Shown one piece after another: positions 49,208 through 58,742 of a stretch of DNA of 64,000 bases. Source of the stretch: Pseudonocardiales bacterium (GTDB lineage Bacteria; Actinomycetota; Actinomycetes; Mycobacteriales; Pseudonocardiaceae); the NCBI GenBank assembly GCA_019241525.1, contig JAFAWY010000064.1, positions 1-64,000 of the forward strand, given 5' to 3'. Positions within the stretch are counted from its first letter, which is position 1. Each line of letters begins with the position of its first letter. A program made the translations under genes and the position numbers. The notes beneath the pieces were generated by a model. That model had not been told where the DNA came from. It saw nothing but the letters and a program-made list of their open reading frames with translations, and searched no databases.

Positions 49208-51643
49208 GTGGCGCTGGTTGACGACCGCGGTGTCCGGTTCGACCGCGGCGAGCAAGTGGCCGGGCAGGCCTTCGATCGGCAGCCGCCGCAGGACATTACG
49301 GCTGAGCAGTCCGTACTCGGCGGAATGTTGCTGTCCAAAGACGCCATCGCCAGCGTCGTCGAGGTCTTGCGGAGTCAAGACTTCTACCGTCCCGCTCATC
49401 AAGTGGTCTTCGACAGCATCCTTGACCTCTACGGGCGTGGTGAGCCAGCCGATCCGATCACCGTGTCGGCTGAACTGGAACGCCGCGGTGAGTTGCTTCG
49501 CGTCGGCGGAGCGCCCTACCTGCATACCTTGATCTCAACTGTCCCCACCGCGGCAAACGCGGGGTATTACGCCGAGATCGTCGCCGGCAAGGCCGTGCTG
49601 CGACGTCTCGTGGAAGCCGGGACTCGGATCGTGCAGTTGGGCTACCACGGCTCGGACGGCGCCGACGTCGACGAGGTGGTCGACCGCGCGCAGGCTGCCG
49701 TCTACGAGGTCACCGAGCGGCGAATGAGTGAGGATTACATCGCGCTCGAGGAACTGCTCCAGCCCACCATGGATGAGATCGACGCGATCGCCTCGCGTGG
49801 TGGTGCTTCGGCGGGCGTTCCGACTGGTTTCGCGGATCTCGACGCGGTGACCAACGGGTTGCATCCCGGCCAGATGGTGATCATCGCGGCCCGGCCGGGT
49901 ATCGGAAAGGCGCTCGCGCTCGACACCCGGCTGCCGACGCCAACTGGCTGGACGACGATGGGTGATGTCGCGGTAGGCGACACATTGCTGGGCGCGGACG
50001 GGCACCCCACCACCGTGCTGGCAGCTACTGATGCGCTCCAAGGACGACCTTGTTATGAGGTCGAGTTCTCCGACGGTACGGTCATCGTCGCTGACGGGAA
50101 CCATCAATGGCTTACCCAGACTCAACCTTCGTGTCCTTCGGCGCAGCAAGCCGCAGCGGAGGTGCGTACTACCGAGGAGATCGCGGCAACACTTCGCTGC
50201 GCCACTCATCAGAGGCTCAATCACTCGGTGGTCAATTGCCGGCCGCTTGACCTACCTGAGCAGGAATTGCTCATTCCGCCCTACTCGCTTGGTGCATGGC
50301 TCGGTGACGGCGCCAGCTGCGCGGCGGATTTCATCGGCATTGATCCAGCGATCATCGTGCACATCGAAGCAGAGGGATTAGACGCCGTGCCGCAAGGCGG
50401 GATGCTGTACTCGTTGCAGCTTCCCGAAGCTGAGCAAAGCCATCGTGGGACTGTCCAGGCGCGGCTAGGTACGCTTGGGCTGCTCGGGAACAAGCACATC
50501 CCCCGGGCCTACTTGCGGGGTTCCCTCCCGCAGCGGCACGCTCTTCTCGCTGGCTTACTCGATACTGCTGGCACGGTCATATCCACTGGTCTCGTCCAGA
50601 TTTGCGTCGCCGCTGCCCAGCTTGCCCGTGATATCCGGGAACTCATTGTCAGTCTCGGTTACCGGGGCGAAATAGCGACGAGGCGGGTAGACCAGCAAGG
50701 CGATCAGCTGGCAGCTGGAGTGCCGGCCCAGCCGGCGGACACCGTTCATGTCCTGACCTTCAGCACTGAAGACGATGTCTTTCGCCTGGAGGGCAAGCGG
50801 TTGGCTCACAAGCAACGTCGGCGGCATTGCGCTGCCCAGGCAAGCCTGCGCTACATCGTTGACGTGCGGAAAATCCCCTCCGTGCCGGTGCGATGTGTGC
50901 AGGTGGACAATGCCGACCATCTGTACCTGGCCGGGGAATCGATGATCCCGACGCACAACTCCACTCTCGGATTGGACCTCGCGCGCTCCTGCTCGGTTGC
51001 TCACGGTATGACCAGCGTGATCTTTTCGCTGGAGATGAGCCGCACGGAGATCGTCATGCGGCTACTGTCGGCCGAGGCCAAAATCCGCTTGGCAGATATG
51101 CGATCCGGCCGGATGAGCGACGATGACTGGACCCGGTTGGCTCGGCGGATGGGCGAGATCAGCGAGGCTCCGCTTTTCATCGACGATTCGCCGAACATGA
51201 CGATGATGGAGATCCGCGCCAAGGCGCGGCGGCTCAAGCAGCGCCACGATTTACGTCTCATCGTCGTGGACTATATGCAGCTGATGACCTCGGGGAAGAA
51301 AGTCGAGTCCCGCCAACAGGAAGTCAGTGAGTTCTCCCGGCACCTCAAGCTGCTGGCCAAGGAGCTCGAGGTCCCCGTGGTCACCATCTCCCAGCTCAAC
51401 CGTGGTCCCGAGCAGCGCACCGACAAGAAACCGATGCTCGCCGACCTTCGCGAGTCGGGCAGTTTGGAACAGGATGCCGACATGGTGATGCTGATCCACC
51501 GACCGGATGCGTGGGAACGGGACGATCCGCGCGCCGGTGAGGCAGATCTGATCCTGGCCAAGCATCGAAACGGGCCGACCGCTACCGTGACGGTGGCCCA
51601 TCAGCTGCATTACAGCCGTTTTTATGATCTGGCCCGGGATTGA
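49208..51643 (+). CDS. dnaB: replicative DNA helicase DnaB containing an in-frame intein
   Basis: N-extein PPQDITAEQSVLGGMLLSKDAIASVVEVL...PGQMVIIAARPGIGK; C-extein STLGLDLARSCSVAHGMTSVIFSLEMSRTEIVMRLLSAEAKI. GTG start (VALVDDRGVRF) at 49208 inferred. Confidence 0.96.
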   Translation: MALVDDRGVRFDRGEQVAGQAFDRQPPQDITAEQSVLGGMLLSKDAIASVVEVLRSQDFYRPAHQVVFDSILDLYGRGEPADPITVSAELERRGELLRVGGAPYLHTLISTVPTAANAGYYAEIVAGKAVLRRLVEAGTRIVQLGYHGSDGADVDEVVDRAQAAVYEVTERRMSEDYIALEELLQPTMDEIDAIASRGGASAGVPTGFADLDAVTNGLHPGQMVIIAARPGIGKALALDTRLPTPTGWTTMGDVAVGDTLLGADGHPTTVLAATDALQGRPCYEVEFSDGTVIVADGNHQWLTQTQPSCPSAQQAAAEVRTTEEIAATLRCATHQRLNHSVVNCRPLDLPEQELLIPPYSLGAWLGDGASCAADFIGIDPAIIVHIEAEGLDAVPQGGMLYSLQLPEAEQSHRGTVQARLGTLGLLGNKHIPRAYLRGSLPQRHALLAGLLDTAGTVISTGLVQICVAAAQLARDIRELIVSLGYRGEIATRRVDQQGDQLAAGVPAQPADTVHVLTFSTEDDVFRLEGKRLAHKQRRRHCAAQASLRYIVDVRKIPSVPVRCVQVDNADHLYLAGESMIPTHNSTLGLDLARSCSVAHGMTSVIFSLEMSRTEIVMRLLSAEAKIRLADMRSGRMSDDDWTRLARRMGEISEAPLFIDDSPNMTMMEIRAKARRLKQRHDLRLIVVDYMQLMTSGKKVESRQQEVSEFSRHLKLLAKELEVPVVTISQLNRGPEQRTDKKPMLADLRESGSLEQDADMVMLIHRPDAWERDDPRAGEADLILAKHRNGPTATVTVAHQLHYSRFYDLARD
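49910..50959 (+). other. DnaB intein (~350 aa), class-3-like, inserted in Walker A (GIGK|S)
   Basis: Starts ALALDTRLPTPTGWTTMGDVAVGDTLLGADGHPTTV; ends DNADHLYLAGESMIPTHN|S; LAGLIDADG-type blocks YSLGAWLGDG and LLAGLLDTAG. Confidence 0.96.
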
Positions 51644-51665
51644 CGCGCACGGTTGGGCTGGTGGC

Positions 51666-51959
51666 TCAGCCCGGCTCACCACGACGTTTGCGATGGATTA
51701 CCCACGCAAGGTTCACCAGAGCGACTGCGGCGAGCACTGCCAGCGCCACGCCCAGCACCGTCAACCCGGCCATGATCACCAATGCTGCGGCGACTGCGCA
51801 AAACACCAACCCGAAGCTGGCCAGCACGGCGCGCAGGGTCAGCGCGCTGTACGCGGGGGGCGCACCGCCGAATCCAGCCGTCGGATCGTGATAGTCGGGC
51901 AGTCCCCGTTCGTAGTCTTCACGGCTGCGCTTGCGGCGCCGGTTTCCCTGCTGCGACAC
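51666..51959 (-). CDS. small membrane protein, two TM helices
   Basis: 97 aa: RAVLASFGLVFCAVAAALVIMAGLTVLGVALAVLAAVALVNLAWVIHRKRRGEPG. Confidence 0.7.
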   Translation of the reverse strand: MSQQGNRRRKRSREDYERGLPDYHDPTAGFGGAPPAYSALTLRAVLASFGLVFCAVAAALVIMAGLTVLGVALAVLAAVALVNLAWVIHRKRRGEPG

Positions 51960-52166
51960 AACTACCCTCCGGCTCGGTGCGGGCTACGGGCCCAGCACTT
52001 CATGGGGTACCTCAGCGCGACTGCAGTAAAACCTCATGTGGTATCGAGTAAGGCACTCACGAGGCCTACCCCACTCCTGAAACGATGTTCCAGTGGCCTG
52101 AGGGTGTGGGGTGAATGCGCTGGTCGCCGGCCACTCCACTGCTGCTGGTAGTGTCCGGCCTCACTT

Positions 52167-53030
52167 ATGTTGAGTCTCGCTCTGGCTGTTCTCGCCGCCC
52201 TGGGCAATGGCGCAGCGTCGGTACTGCAACGTAAAGCAAACCGGGACGAACCAGAAGGGAAAGCCACCGGCCTAACCCTGCTGTGGCGGCTGGTCCACCG
52301 TCCGGCGTGGCTGGGCGGGATCGGTGTGCTGGTGGTGGCCTTCTTACTGCAAGCCACCGCGCTGTCCACCGGGGCCATCGCGATCGTCCAGCCGATCCTG
52401 GTGCTGGAGCTGCCGTTCACGCTGCTGCTGGCCAGCATGGTCTTTCACAGCCGCCTTCATGCCCGGGAGTGGGTCGCCATTGTGGGGATGAGTGCCGGGC
52501 TCGCCGGCATGCTTTATGCACTGCAGCCCGGTGGCGGTGACCCGCACCGTGCGTCTGGAGTAAGTTGGGTCATCGGTATTACCGCCAGCCTTGTCGTCAC
52601 TGCCATATTTGTCGTGCTCGGTTACCGCGCCGAGGGTCTTCGCCGCGCCGCCTACCTCGGACTGGCCACAGGTATTGGTTTCGGTTTCATTGCCGCCCTC
52701 ATAGCCAGTATCGGGGCGGCTTACGGTGCATCGGGTATCGCTGGGGTGCTGCGGGCACCACAAACCTACCTGGCGATCGTGCTCGGCCCCGGTTTTTTCT
52801 TCCTGTTACAAAAGGCCTTGCAAGCTGGTCAACTGGTTGCCTCCCAACCTGCGCTGACGTTGGCCAACCCGGTGATATCGGTTGCCTTCGGGATCGTCGT
52901 GTTCGGTGAGTACGTCCGAGGCGGGATATGGTTGGTCCTGGCCTTCTTCGGTGCTGCGCTGATCGTCGTTTGCACCGTCATGCTGGCGCGCTCCCCATTA
53001 CTGCAAGGCTCGCAACGGGCGCAGCCGTAA
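52167..53030 (+). CDS. DMT/EamA-like transporter (paralogue of 57807-58739)
   Basis: Ten-TM-like; LAVLAALGNGAASVLQRKANRDEP...GAIAIVQPILVLELPFTLLLASM. Confidence 0.88.
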   Translation: MLSLALAVLAALGNGAASVLQRKANRDEPEGKATGLTLLWRLVHRPAWLGGIGVLVVAFLLQATALSTGAIAIVQPILVLELPFTLLLASMVFHSRLHAREWVAIVGMSAGLAGMLYALQPGGGDPHRASGVSWVIGITASLVVTAIFVVLGYRAEGLRRAAYLGLATGIGFGFIAALIASIGAAYGASGIAGVLRAPQTYLAIVLGPGFFFLLQKALQAGQLVASQPALTLANPVISVAFGIVVFGEYVRGGIWLVLAFFGAALIVVCTVMLARSPLLQGSQRAQP

Positions 53031-53078
53031 CCACTAACTCACGGGATCACCGCAGGCGGGTCGTACGGTAGGCGCTTC

Positions 53079-54038
53079 ATGAAGTCAATCCGTGGTCTGA
53101 GCGCGGTGTGGCCAGCCGTCGCGCCGGTTTTGGCCGTGCACGGCGGCGCCGGTCACATCGTGGCGGGTCAACTTCATGCGACGCGGGTCGCTGCGGCCAA
53201 CCACGGGCTGCACCAGAGCTTGCTGGCCGGCATGGCGGTGTTGCGCGATGGTGGGTCAGCAGTGGACGCCGTGGTAGCCGCCGTGGTGGTCCTGGAGGAC
53301 GACGAGCAGTTCAATGCCGGTAAGGGTGCTGTCCTCACCGTTGACGGCGGCGTGGAACACGACGCGGCGGTGGCTGACGGGGCGACGCGCCGCGCAGGTG
53401 CCGTGGCCTGCGTGAGTGGTATTCGTAATCCGGTGCGGGCAGCGCGGGTGGTGATGGACCGGACGCCCCATGTCTTGCTCAGCGGAGCCGCGGTGGTGGA
53501 ACTCGCCCGCAGCGAAGGCCTGGCGTTGGCACCAGGCCGCTGGTTTGTGACTCCTCGCCGGCAGGAGCAACTGGCCAGGCTACAGCGGGGCTGCCGAGCA
53601 GAATCCGAGATGACCGGTGGCACCGTGGGTGCCGTCGCCCTGGACGTCGAAGGCCACCTCGCAGCGGCGACCTCGACCGGCGGCAGCGCTGGACAGTTCG
53701 CCGGCCGGATCGGGGACGCCCCGCTCATCGGCGCCGGGACCTGGGCCGATGACCGATCCTGCGCGGTCTCGGCGACGGGTGACGGTGAGGCGTTCATTCT
53801 CAGCGCCTTCGCGCACGAGGTAGATGCGCTGGTTCGGATAGCGGCCCTGGACTTGGGCACCGCCTGCCACCAGGCGCTGCGGGTGGTCGGGGCCAGGACC
53901 GGGACGGGGGGCTGCATCGCCGTGGGACCCGATGGCACGGTCACGATGCCGTTTACCAGTGCGGGCATGTTCCGGGGCTGGATCGACGCCGCCGGGGATC
54001 CCCGGGTCGGGATGTTCGCCGAAGACCTATGCCAGTGA
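53079..54038 (+). CDS. isoaspartyl peptidase/L-asparaginase (Ntn hydrolase)
   Basis: VLAVHGGAGHI, DGGSAVDAVVAAVVVLEDDEQFNAGKGAVLT, GGTVGAVALDVEGHLAAATSTGG (nucleophile Thr). Confidence 0.92.
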   Translation: MKSIRGLSAVWPAVAPVLAVHGGAGHIVAGQLHATRVAAANHGLHQSLLAGMAVLRDGGSAVDAVVAAVVVLEDDEQFNAGKGAVLTVDGGVEHDAAVADGATRRAGAVACVSGIRNPVRAARVVMDRTPHVLLSGAAVVELARSEGLALAPGRWFVTPRRQEQLARLQRGCRAESEMTGGTVGAVALDVEGHLAAATSTGGSAGQFAGRIGDAPLIGAGTWADDRSCAVSATGDGEAFILSAFAHEVDALVRIAALDLGTACHQALRVVGARTGTGGCIAVGPDGTVTMPFTSAGMFRGWIDAAGDPRVGMFAEDLCQ

Positions 54039-54761
54039 CGGCCTATCGATTCCGGGCGGACAGGGTCAGGCAGGCGACCGCTGCGCCCGCCTCGCCTGCG
54101 TGGCCAGGAGCCGTTGACGTCTTCGCCGCCTCGGTTGCCCTACCGTGGTCGTAGACGCGGCTGACGGGTGCGGGTGCTCGACGGGTAACAGTGCCGGCAC
54201 GACTCCTACAGCGGCGATGATGGGTTTGTATGGCTGCCCGTCGCATGATGGCCAGGTAAATTCTCGTTGAGCCAGCGTGGCGACTCAAGTATGGGGCAAT
54301 GTGCAGTTAAGACGATGGTGAGATGCTCGCACTGCTCGTGGCGTCATGGTGACAGCGTGTGTAATTCATAAACTGTTAACCGGCGCGGCTTGGGTCATCT
54401 AGGTGATGACTTGTTGTGGACAGCCGAAGGTCGCATTACCGTCTAGCGAAGGACCATTGACTCGATCCGCTCTTCCGGAATAAGCACCGGATACCTCTCC
54501 CCCGTTCGGTGTGGCGGGGCCGCAGCTGGGTAGCGCCTCAGTCCAGCGGTGGCCGGCAATCCGCGAAAATGCGGTCCTTACGGTTATGTCGCGATGCCTG
54601 CCATTGCCGTCGCTGGCCTTAGGTCAATCAGCCGGTCGCGATTTATCCGTCGAGTTCCGTGGTTTTAAACCGGGACCGCACAGTCGATATCGTATCTTTG
54701 CATTCGTGGGGGCATCGTGATCAGGTAGCTGTGGGACGGTCGTTGCCTCGATGTCGGAGGG

Positions 54762-55049
54762 ATGTTTCGGATGATCGTGCGGATAATCGATGAGGGTCAG
54801 GTAGAGCTGGATGAGTCGGCCTTTGTCGAACTCAACGCGGTGTATGACGAGCTGCTGATCGAGATCGAGAGTGGCGACGAGATCGGCATTCGGCGCGTAC
54901 TGGGGACCCTGCTTGACGCAGTCCGTGATTTGGCGGTGCCCCTGCCCGATGACGCGCTCGCACCGAGTGGGTTGATCCTTCCGAGCATCGATGCCAGCCT
55001 GGAGGAGATCAGAAGCGTCGCGAGTTACTTTCCTTCGCTGGCTCCTTAG
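54762..55049 (+). CDS. PspAA-like (PspA-associated) small protein
   Basis: MIVRIIDEGQVELDESAFVELNAVYDELLIEIESGDEIGIRRVLGTLLDAVRDLAVPLPDDALAPSGLILPSIDASLEEIRSV matches the PspAA pattern (MIVRI..EGQ, PLPDD.L.PSD..LP..DASLEE). Confidence 0.78.
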   Translation: MFRMIVRIIDEGQVELDESAFVELNAVYDELLIEIESGDEIGIRRVLGTLLDAVRDLAVPLPDDALAPSGLILPSIDASLEEIRSVASYFPSLAP

Positions 55050-55744
55050 AGCGCAGGTGTGATTCCAACCTCGGTCCGGTACACCTGGTCACTTTCAATG
55101 TGCCCGTCGCGTAGCCGTACGACTCTTTTGGCAAACTGGGCGATCTCGTCTTCATGGGTGATGACCACGATCGTGCGACCAGCGTCGTTGAGCGCAGTCA
55201 ACAATTTCATGATTTCCATGCTCGACGCGGTGTCGAGATTGCCCGTGGGTTCATCGGCCAGGAGAAGTGCAGGATCGTTAATGAGTGCCCGCGCGATGGC
55301 AACCCGTTGCTGTTGACCTCCGGAAAGCTCATTCGGTAGGTGTTTTTGGCGCTCGTCCAAGCCGACCTGTTGCAGGGCTCGTCGAGCGAGATTACGCCGA
55401 GATCGTGCTCCAGCATAGATCAAAGGAAGCTCGACGTTACTGATTGCGTTGGTCCGGGGAACGAGGTTGAACGACTGGAACACGAACCCGATTTTACCGT
55501 TGCGAATCTTAGCCAGCCGGTTGTCAGACAGGCGGCTGACGTCGACACCGTCAAGCAGGTATCGACCGCCCGTCGGGACATCCAAGCAGCCTAAAATGTT
55601 CATGAGTGTGCTCTTGCCTGATCCGGACGGGCCCATGATGGCGACCATTTCGCCATCATCGATACTCAGGTCGATACCATGCAGTACCGGCACTGTGACC
55701 TTGCCCATCCGGTACACTTTACGAAGCTCTTCGAGCTGGATCAC
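55046..55744 (-). CDS. MacB/LolD-type ABC transporter ATP-binding protein
   Basis: MVAIMGPSGSGKSTLMNILGCLDVPTGG, LSGGQQQRVAIARALINDPALLLADEPTGNLD. Confidence 0.95.
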   Translation of the reverse strand: MIQLEELRKVYRMGKVTVPVLHGIDLSIDDGEMVAIMGPSGSGKSTLMNILGCLDVPTGGRYLLDGVDVSRLSDNRLAKIRNGKIGFVFQSFNLVPRTNAISNVELPLIYAGARSRRNLARRALQQVGLDERQKHLPNELSGGQQQRVAIARALINDPALLLADEPTGNLDTASSMEIMKLLTALNDAGRTIVVITHEDEIAQFAKRVVRLRDGHIESDQVYRTEVGITPAL

Positions 55745-55850
55745 GTTGTTTCTCGATCTAGATTTTAATTACCGTCGACGCGGATACTGATCAGATCCCC
55801 ACGGTTAGCACCCTGGGGCGCCGGTCCAGCACTTCGGCCTGTACCTGTGT

Positions 55851-56138
55851 TCACGAAACTGCGCAATAGGTATCTTCCAGCGACGTTTTCCGCGGCGTCA
55901 GCTCCTGAATGGGTATGTAATGCGCCGCAGCGGCCGAGGCAATGGTGCAGGAGTCCATGCCGGTCACCCACAGCCCACGGCCGGATTCTGCACGGACAGT
56001 TGCACCCAGGCCGCATAGCACCTTGGCCAGTCCGGTGCGACGAGGAGAGCGCACGAACACGCCGTAGCGAACCTGCTTGCTGCGTTCGGACACCTCAACC
56101 ATGCACTCAATGCTGCCGCGTGCCAGGCATGTGCGCAT
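55851..56138 (-). pseudogene. C-terminal fragment of an ABC-2-type ATP-binding protein
   Basis: VFVRSPRRTGLAKVLCGLGATVRAESGRGLWVTGMDSCTIASAAAAHYIPIQELTPRKTSLEDTYCAVS matches the C-terminal accessory domain of DrrA-like ATPases; no intact nucleotide-binding domain. Confidence 0.65.
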
Positions 56139-56393
56139 CGGAGCACGGTCCGAAGCTGGCCATCAGACCCTGCTCCGACGCGACGCCCACACGCTGGGTG
56201 CCCACGCCGGCAGGCCACCGCCGGGCCCGCTGGCCCGCAACGATCCCTGGTCGCGGGACGAACCCCTACGCGTGCGCCACCACGTCTCTGGGACCGGTCA
56301 CCAGGCCTGCCACCTCGCCTGCCGGTACCTCGAAAGCGTCGAAACCGGCACCGGAGTCGCGGGCCTCAGGGCGCCGATATACCCTCCTCCGCG

Positions 56394-57053
56394 ATGAATC
56401 CACGACCACAGGTCATCCATCTCGGCGAGCTGTCGGCTCGCCTGCGCCAGGCGGCCCGGCATTTGTTCGAGGTCGTGCTTGCCCCGCTGGGCTTGTTCTG
56501 GCTGATGCTGACCCTCACCAACCTCACCGGCGGGTTGATCGCCGCGTTGAGTTGGGCTCTCGGCGTGCTGCTTGGCCGCGTGCTGACCCGCACGCCGATC
56601 CCCGCCGTGCTGTGGCTCACCACTGGACTGCTGGTGATCCGCACCGTCATCGGTTACACCACCGGCAGCGTGTTCTTGTACTTCCTGCAACCCACCTTGC
56701 AGAACTTCGTGATCGCGTTCGTGCTGCTGGCCACCGTGGGGCTGCGTCGCCCGCTGATTGCGCGGCTTGCCGACGACTTCTGCGCTTTCCCGGCCGCCTT
56801 GACGAGCAACCAGCGGGTCCAGCGGTTCTTCCGGCGGGTGTCGTTGTTGTGGGCGATGGTGTTCCTGACCAACGGTATGACGACGCTGTGGGTGCTCGCT
56901 CGGGCCACACTCGGCAACTTCCTCATGGTCACCACCGCCGGATCGTTCTCCCTGGTGACAATCGCGGCGGCGGTCTCCCTACTGTGGTTCCGGCGTGAGC
57001 TGCGCTTCGAAGGCATCCGCCTGCGTTTCGGCACGGCAACCGCCGCCGTCTGA
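56394..57053 (+). CDS. multi-pass membrane protein, VC0807/DUF3159-like
   Basis: APLGLFWLMLTLTNLTGGLIAALSWALGVLLGRVLTRTPIPAVLWLTTGLLVIRTVIGYTTGSVFLYFLQPTL. Confidence 0.75.
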   Translation: MNPRPQVIHLGELSARLRQAARHLFEVVLAPLGLFWLMLTLTNLTGGLIAALSWALGVLLGRVLTRTPIPAVLWLTTGLLVIRTVIGYTTGSVFLYFLQPTLQNFVIAFVLLATVGLRRPLIARLADDFCAFPAALTSNQRVQRFFRRVSLLWAMVFLTNGMTTLWVLARATLGNFLMVTTAGSFSLVTIAAAVSLLWFRRELRFEGIRLRFGTATAAV

Positions 57054-57075
57054 GACCGCTATAAAAACCGCTCGG

Positions 57076-57810
57076 TCAGCCGAAGCGCTGTGCGAAGCGG
57101 TAAAACAGCTGGGGTGTCGCACCCCGGACCCGGGCGGCGACGCTGAGCCAGCGCGGCACGAAAACCTCCGCCTCCCCCTGCTCCAGCGCACCTACCAGGG
57201 CGGACGCGACGTCGGCGGCGTCAATCTGGCGGGGGAAATGCCGGTCGTAGGGCAGCCCGCGGTGGTCGAAGAACGGAGTGCGCACCGCACCGGGCAGTAC
57301 CGTGGTGACGCTGATCCCCTCGCCTGCCACCTCAAGACGGACGCTGTCGGCGAAGGCCCGCAGCCCGGCCTTTGTCGCGGCATACACCGATTCCCCGCCG
57401 ACGCCGACCGCCGCAATGGATGACACGTACACCAGCTGACCGCGCCCGCGGGCCCGCATTCCGGGCAGCGCAGCCCGGGTCAACCGCATGGGTGCGGTCA
57501 GGTTCAGCGCGACCAGCCGGTCGATGTCCGGCTCTCCCATGGTGGCCAGATCTCCGGCCCAGCCGACGCCTGCCGAGTTCACCAGGAGATCAACATCAGC
57601 AGTCTCGTCCGCTGCCCGGGCAAGGCCTTCGGGGGTGCAGAGGTCGGCCACGACAGCGCGCGCACCGGTCCGGCTTGCCACCGCATCAAGCCGATCGAAG
57701 TCCCGGCCGAGCACCACCAGCCGGCAACCCGCCGCGGCCAGCTTGTCCGCGACGGCTGCGCCGATGCCAGACGATCCGCCGGTGATCAGCGCCTGGCAGG
57801 GGGGCCTCAT
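57076..57810 (-). CDS. SDR family oxidoreductase
   Basis: ALITGGSSGIGAAVADKLAAAG, NSAGVGWAG, YAATKAGLRAFADSVRLEV. Confidence 0.95.
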   Translation of the reverse strand: MRPPCQALITGGSSGIGAAVADKLAAAGCRLVVLGRDFDRLDAVASRTGARAVVADLCTPEGLARAADETADVDLLVNSAGVGWAGDLATMGEPDIDRLVALNLTAPMRLTRAALPGMRARGRGQLVYVSSIAAVGVGGESVYAATKAGLRAFADSVRLEVAGEGISVTTVLPGAVRTPFFDHRGLPYDRHFPRQIDAADVASALVGALEQGEAEVFVPRWLSVAARVRGATPQLFYRFAQRFG

Positions 57811-58739
57811 CCCCAGGCGACCCGGCGCGATCCGCGCTGCGGTGCCCGCTCAATCTCGCGACGCAGCTGCGTGCCGCGGTGGGCCAGCAGCGCGACACTG
57901 CCGATGATGATCAGCGCTGCGATCAGCTCACCGGCGAGCACAGCGGGCGAGGTGTTCACTTCCTCTCCCAGCCAGCACACCCCGATCGCCACCCCGACCA
58001 GCGGGTCCACGATCGTGATGATGGCCAGCGCCGGGGCGATCAGGGTGCCCTGCTGGAAGGTGTTCTGGCTGAGCAGGAACCCCAGCGGACCGACCACGCA
58101 GACCACGTACAGCACCGGGTGGCTGAAGATTTCCGCGAAACCACCGGATCGCAACTGCCCGGTGACCACCTTCATCAGCCCAGCGGTCAGGCCGTAAAAC
58201 ACCCCGGTGGCCGCCGCGAGCGCGGCAACGCGCACGGACCCCTCGTACCGGCCGGCCACCGCCAGGCACACCACCACGGTGATGCCCAGCACGAGGGCCA
58301 GCGGCAGCAATCCCCAGCCGTCTTGCTCGAGTTCGGTGGAACCACCGGTGGGTTGGGCCAACACCAGGAACACGGACAGCCCGGCCACCGCTCCCAGCGA
58401 GCCCAGGATGACCAGGCGGTCCACCCGGCGACGGGCCAGCAATGCCGAGAACACCGCACCGAAGAGCACACCGGTCACCAGCAACGGCTGCACCAGCACC
58501 AGCGGGCCATAGGCCAGCGCGACGAGCTGCAGGCTCAGACCCACGATGACGGTGCCGATCCCCAACACCCATCCTGGATGGCGGATCAGGTCCAGCAGCA
58601 GCCGCGGGTTGAGGGTGCCGGTGGTCGGTACCTCTTTGGTGGCGCGCTGCTGGATCGCACTGGCCAGCCCGAAGCTCGCTGCTCCGGCCACCGCGGCCGG
58701 CACCGCGACGAAGAACGTTGTCGACGCCGACTGCGACAC
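57807..58739 (-). CDS. DMT/EamA-like transporter
   Basis: Polytopic; SFGLASAIQQRATKEVPTTGTLNPRLLLDLIRHPGWVLGIGTVIVGLSLQLVALAYGPLVLVQPLLVTGVLFGAVFSALL. Confidence 0.9.
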   Translation of the reverse strand: MSQSASTTFFVAVPAAVAGAASFGLASAIQQRATKEVPTTGTLNPRLLLDLIRHPGWVLGIGTVIVGLSLQLVALAYGPLVLVQPLLVTGVLFGAVFSALLARRRVDRLVILGSLGAVAGLSVFLVLAQPTGGSTELEQDGWGLLPLALVLGITVVVCLAVAGRYEGSVRVAALAAATGVFYGLTAGLMKVVTGQLRSGGFAEIFSHPVLYVVCVVGPLGFLLSQNTFQQGTLIAPALAIITIVDPLVGVAIGVCWLGEEVNTSPAVLAGELIAALIIIGSVALLAHRGTQLRREIERAPQRGSRRVAWG

Positions 58740-58742
58740 GAC

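Noticed and set aside
54510-54600. tRNA-like segment (gcagctgggtagcgcctcagtccagcgg)
   Set aside because: Looks like a D-arm only; no T-loop GGTTCGAATCC nor acceptor-stem pairing found.
56376-56392. additional family-2 copy (ccgatataccctcctcc)
   Set aside because: Only a short partial match without the second arm.
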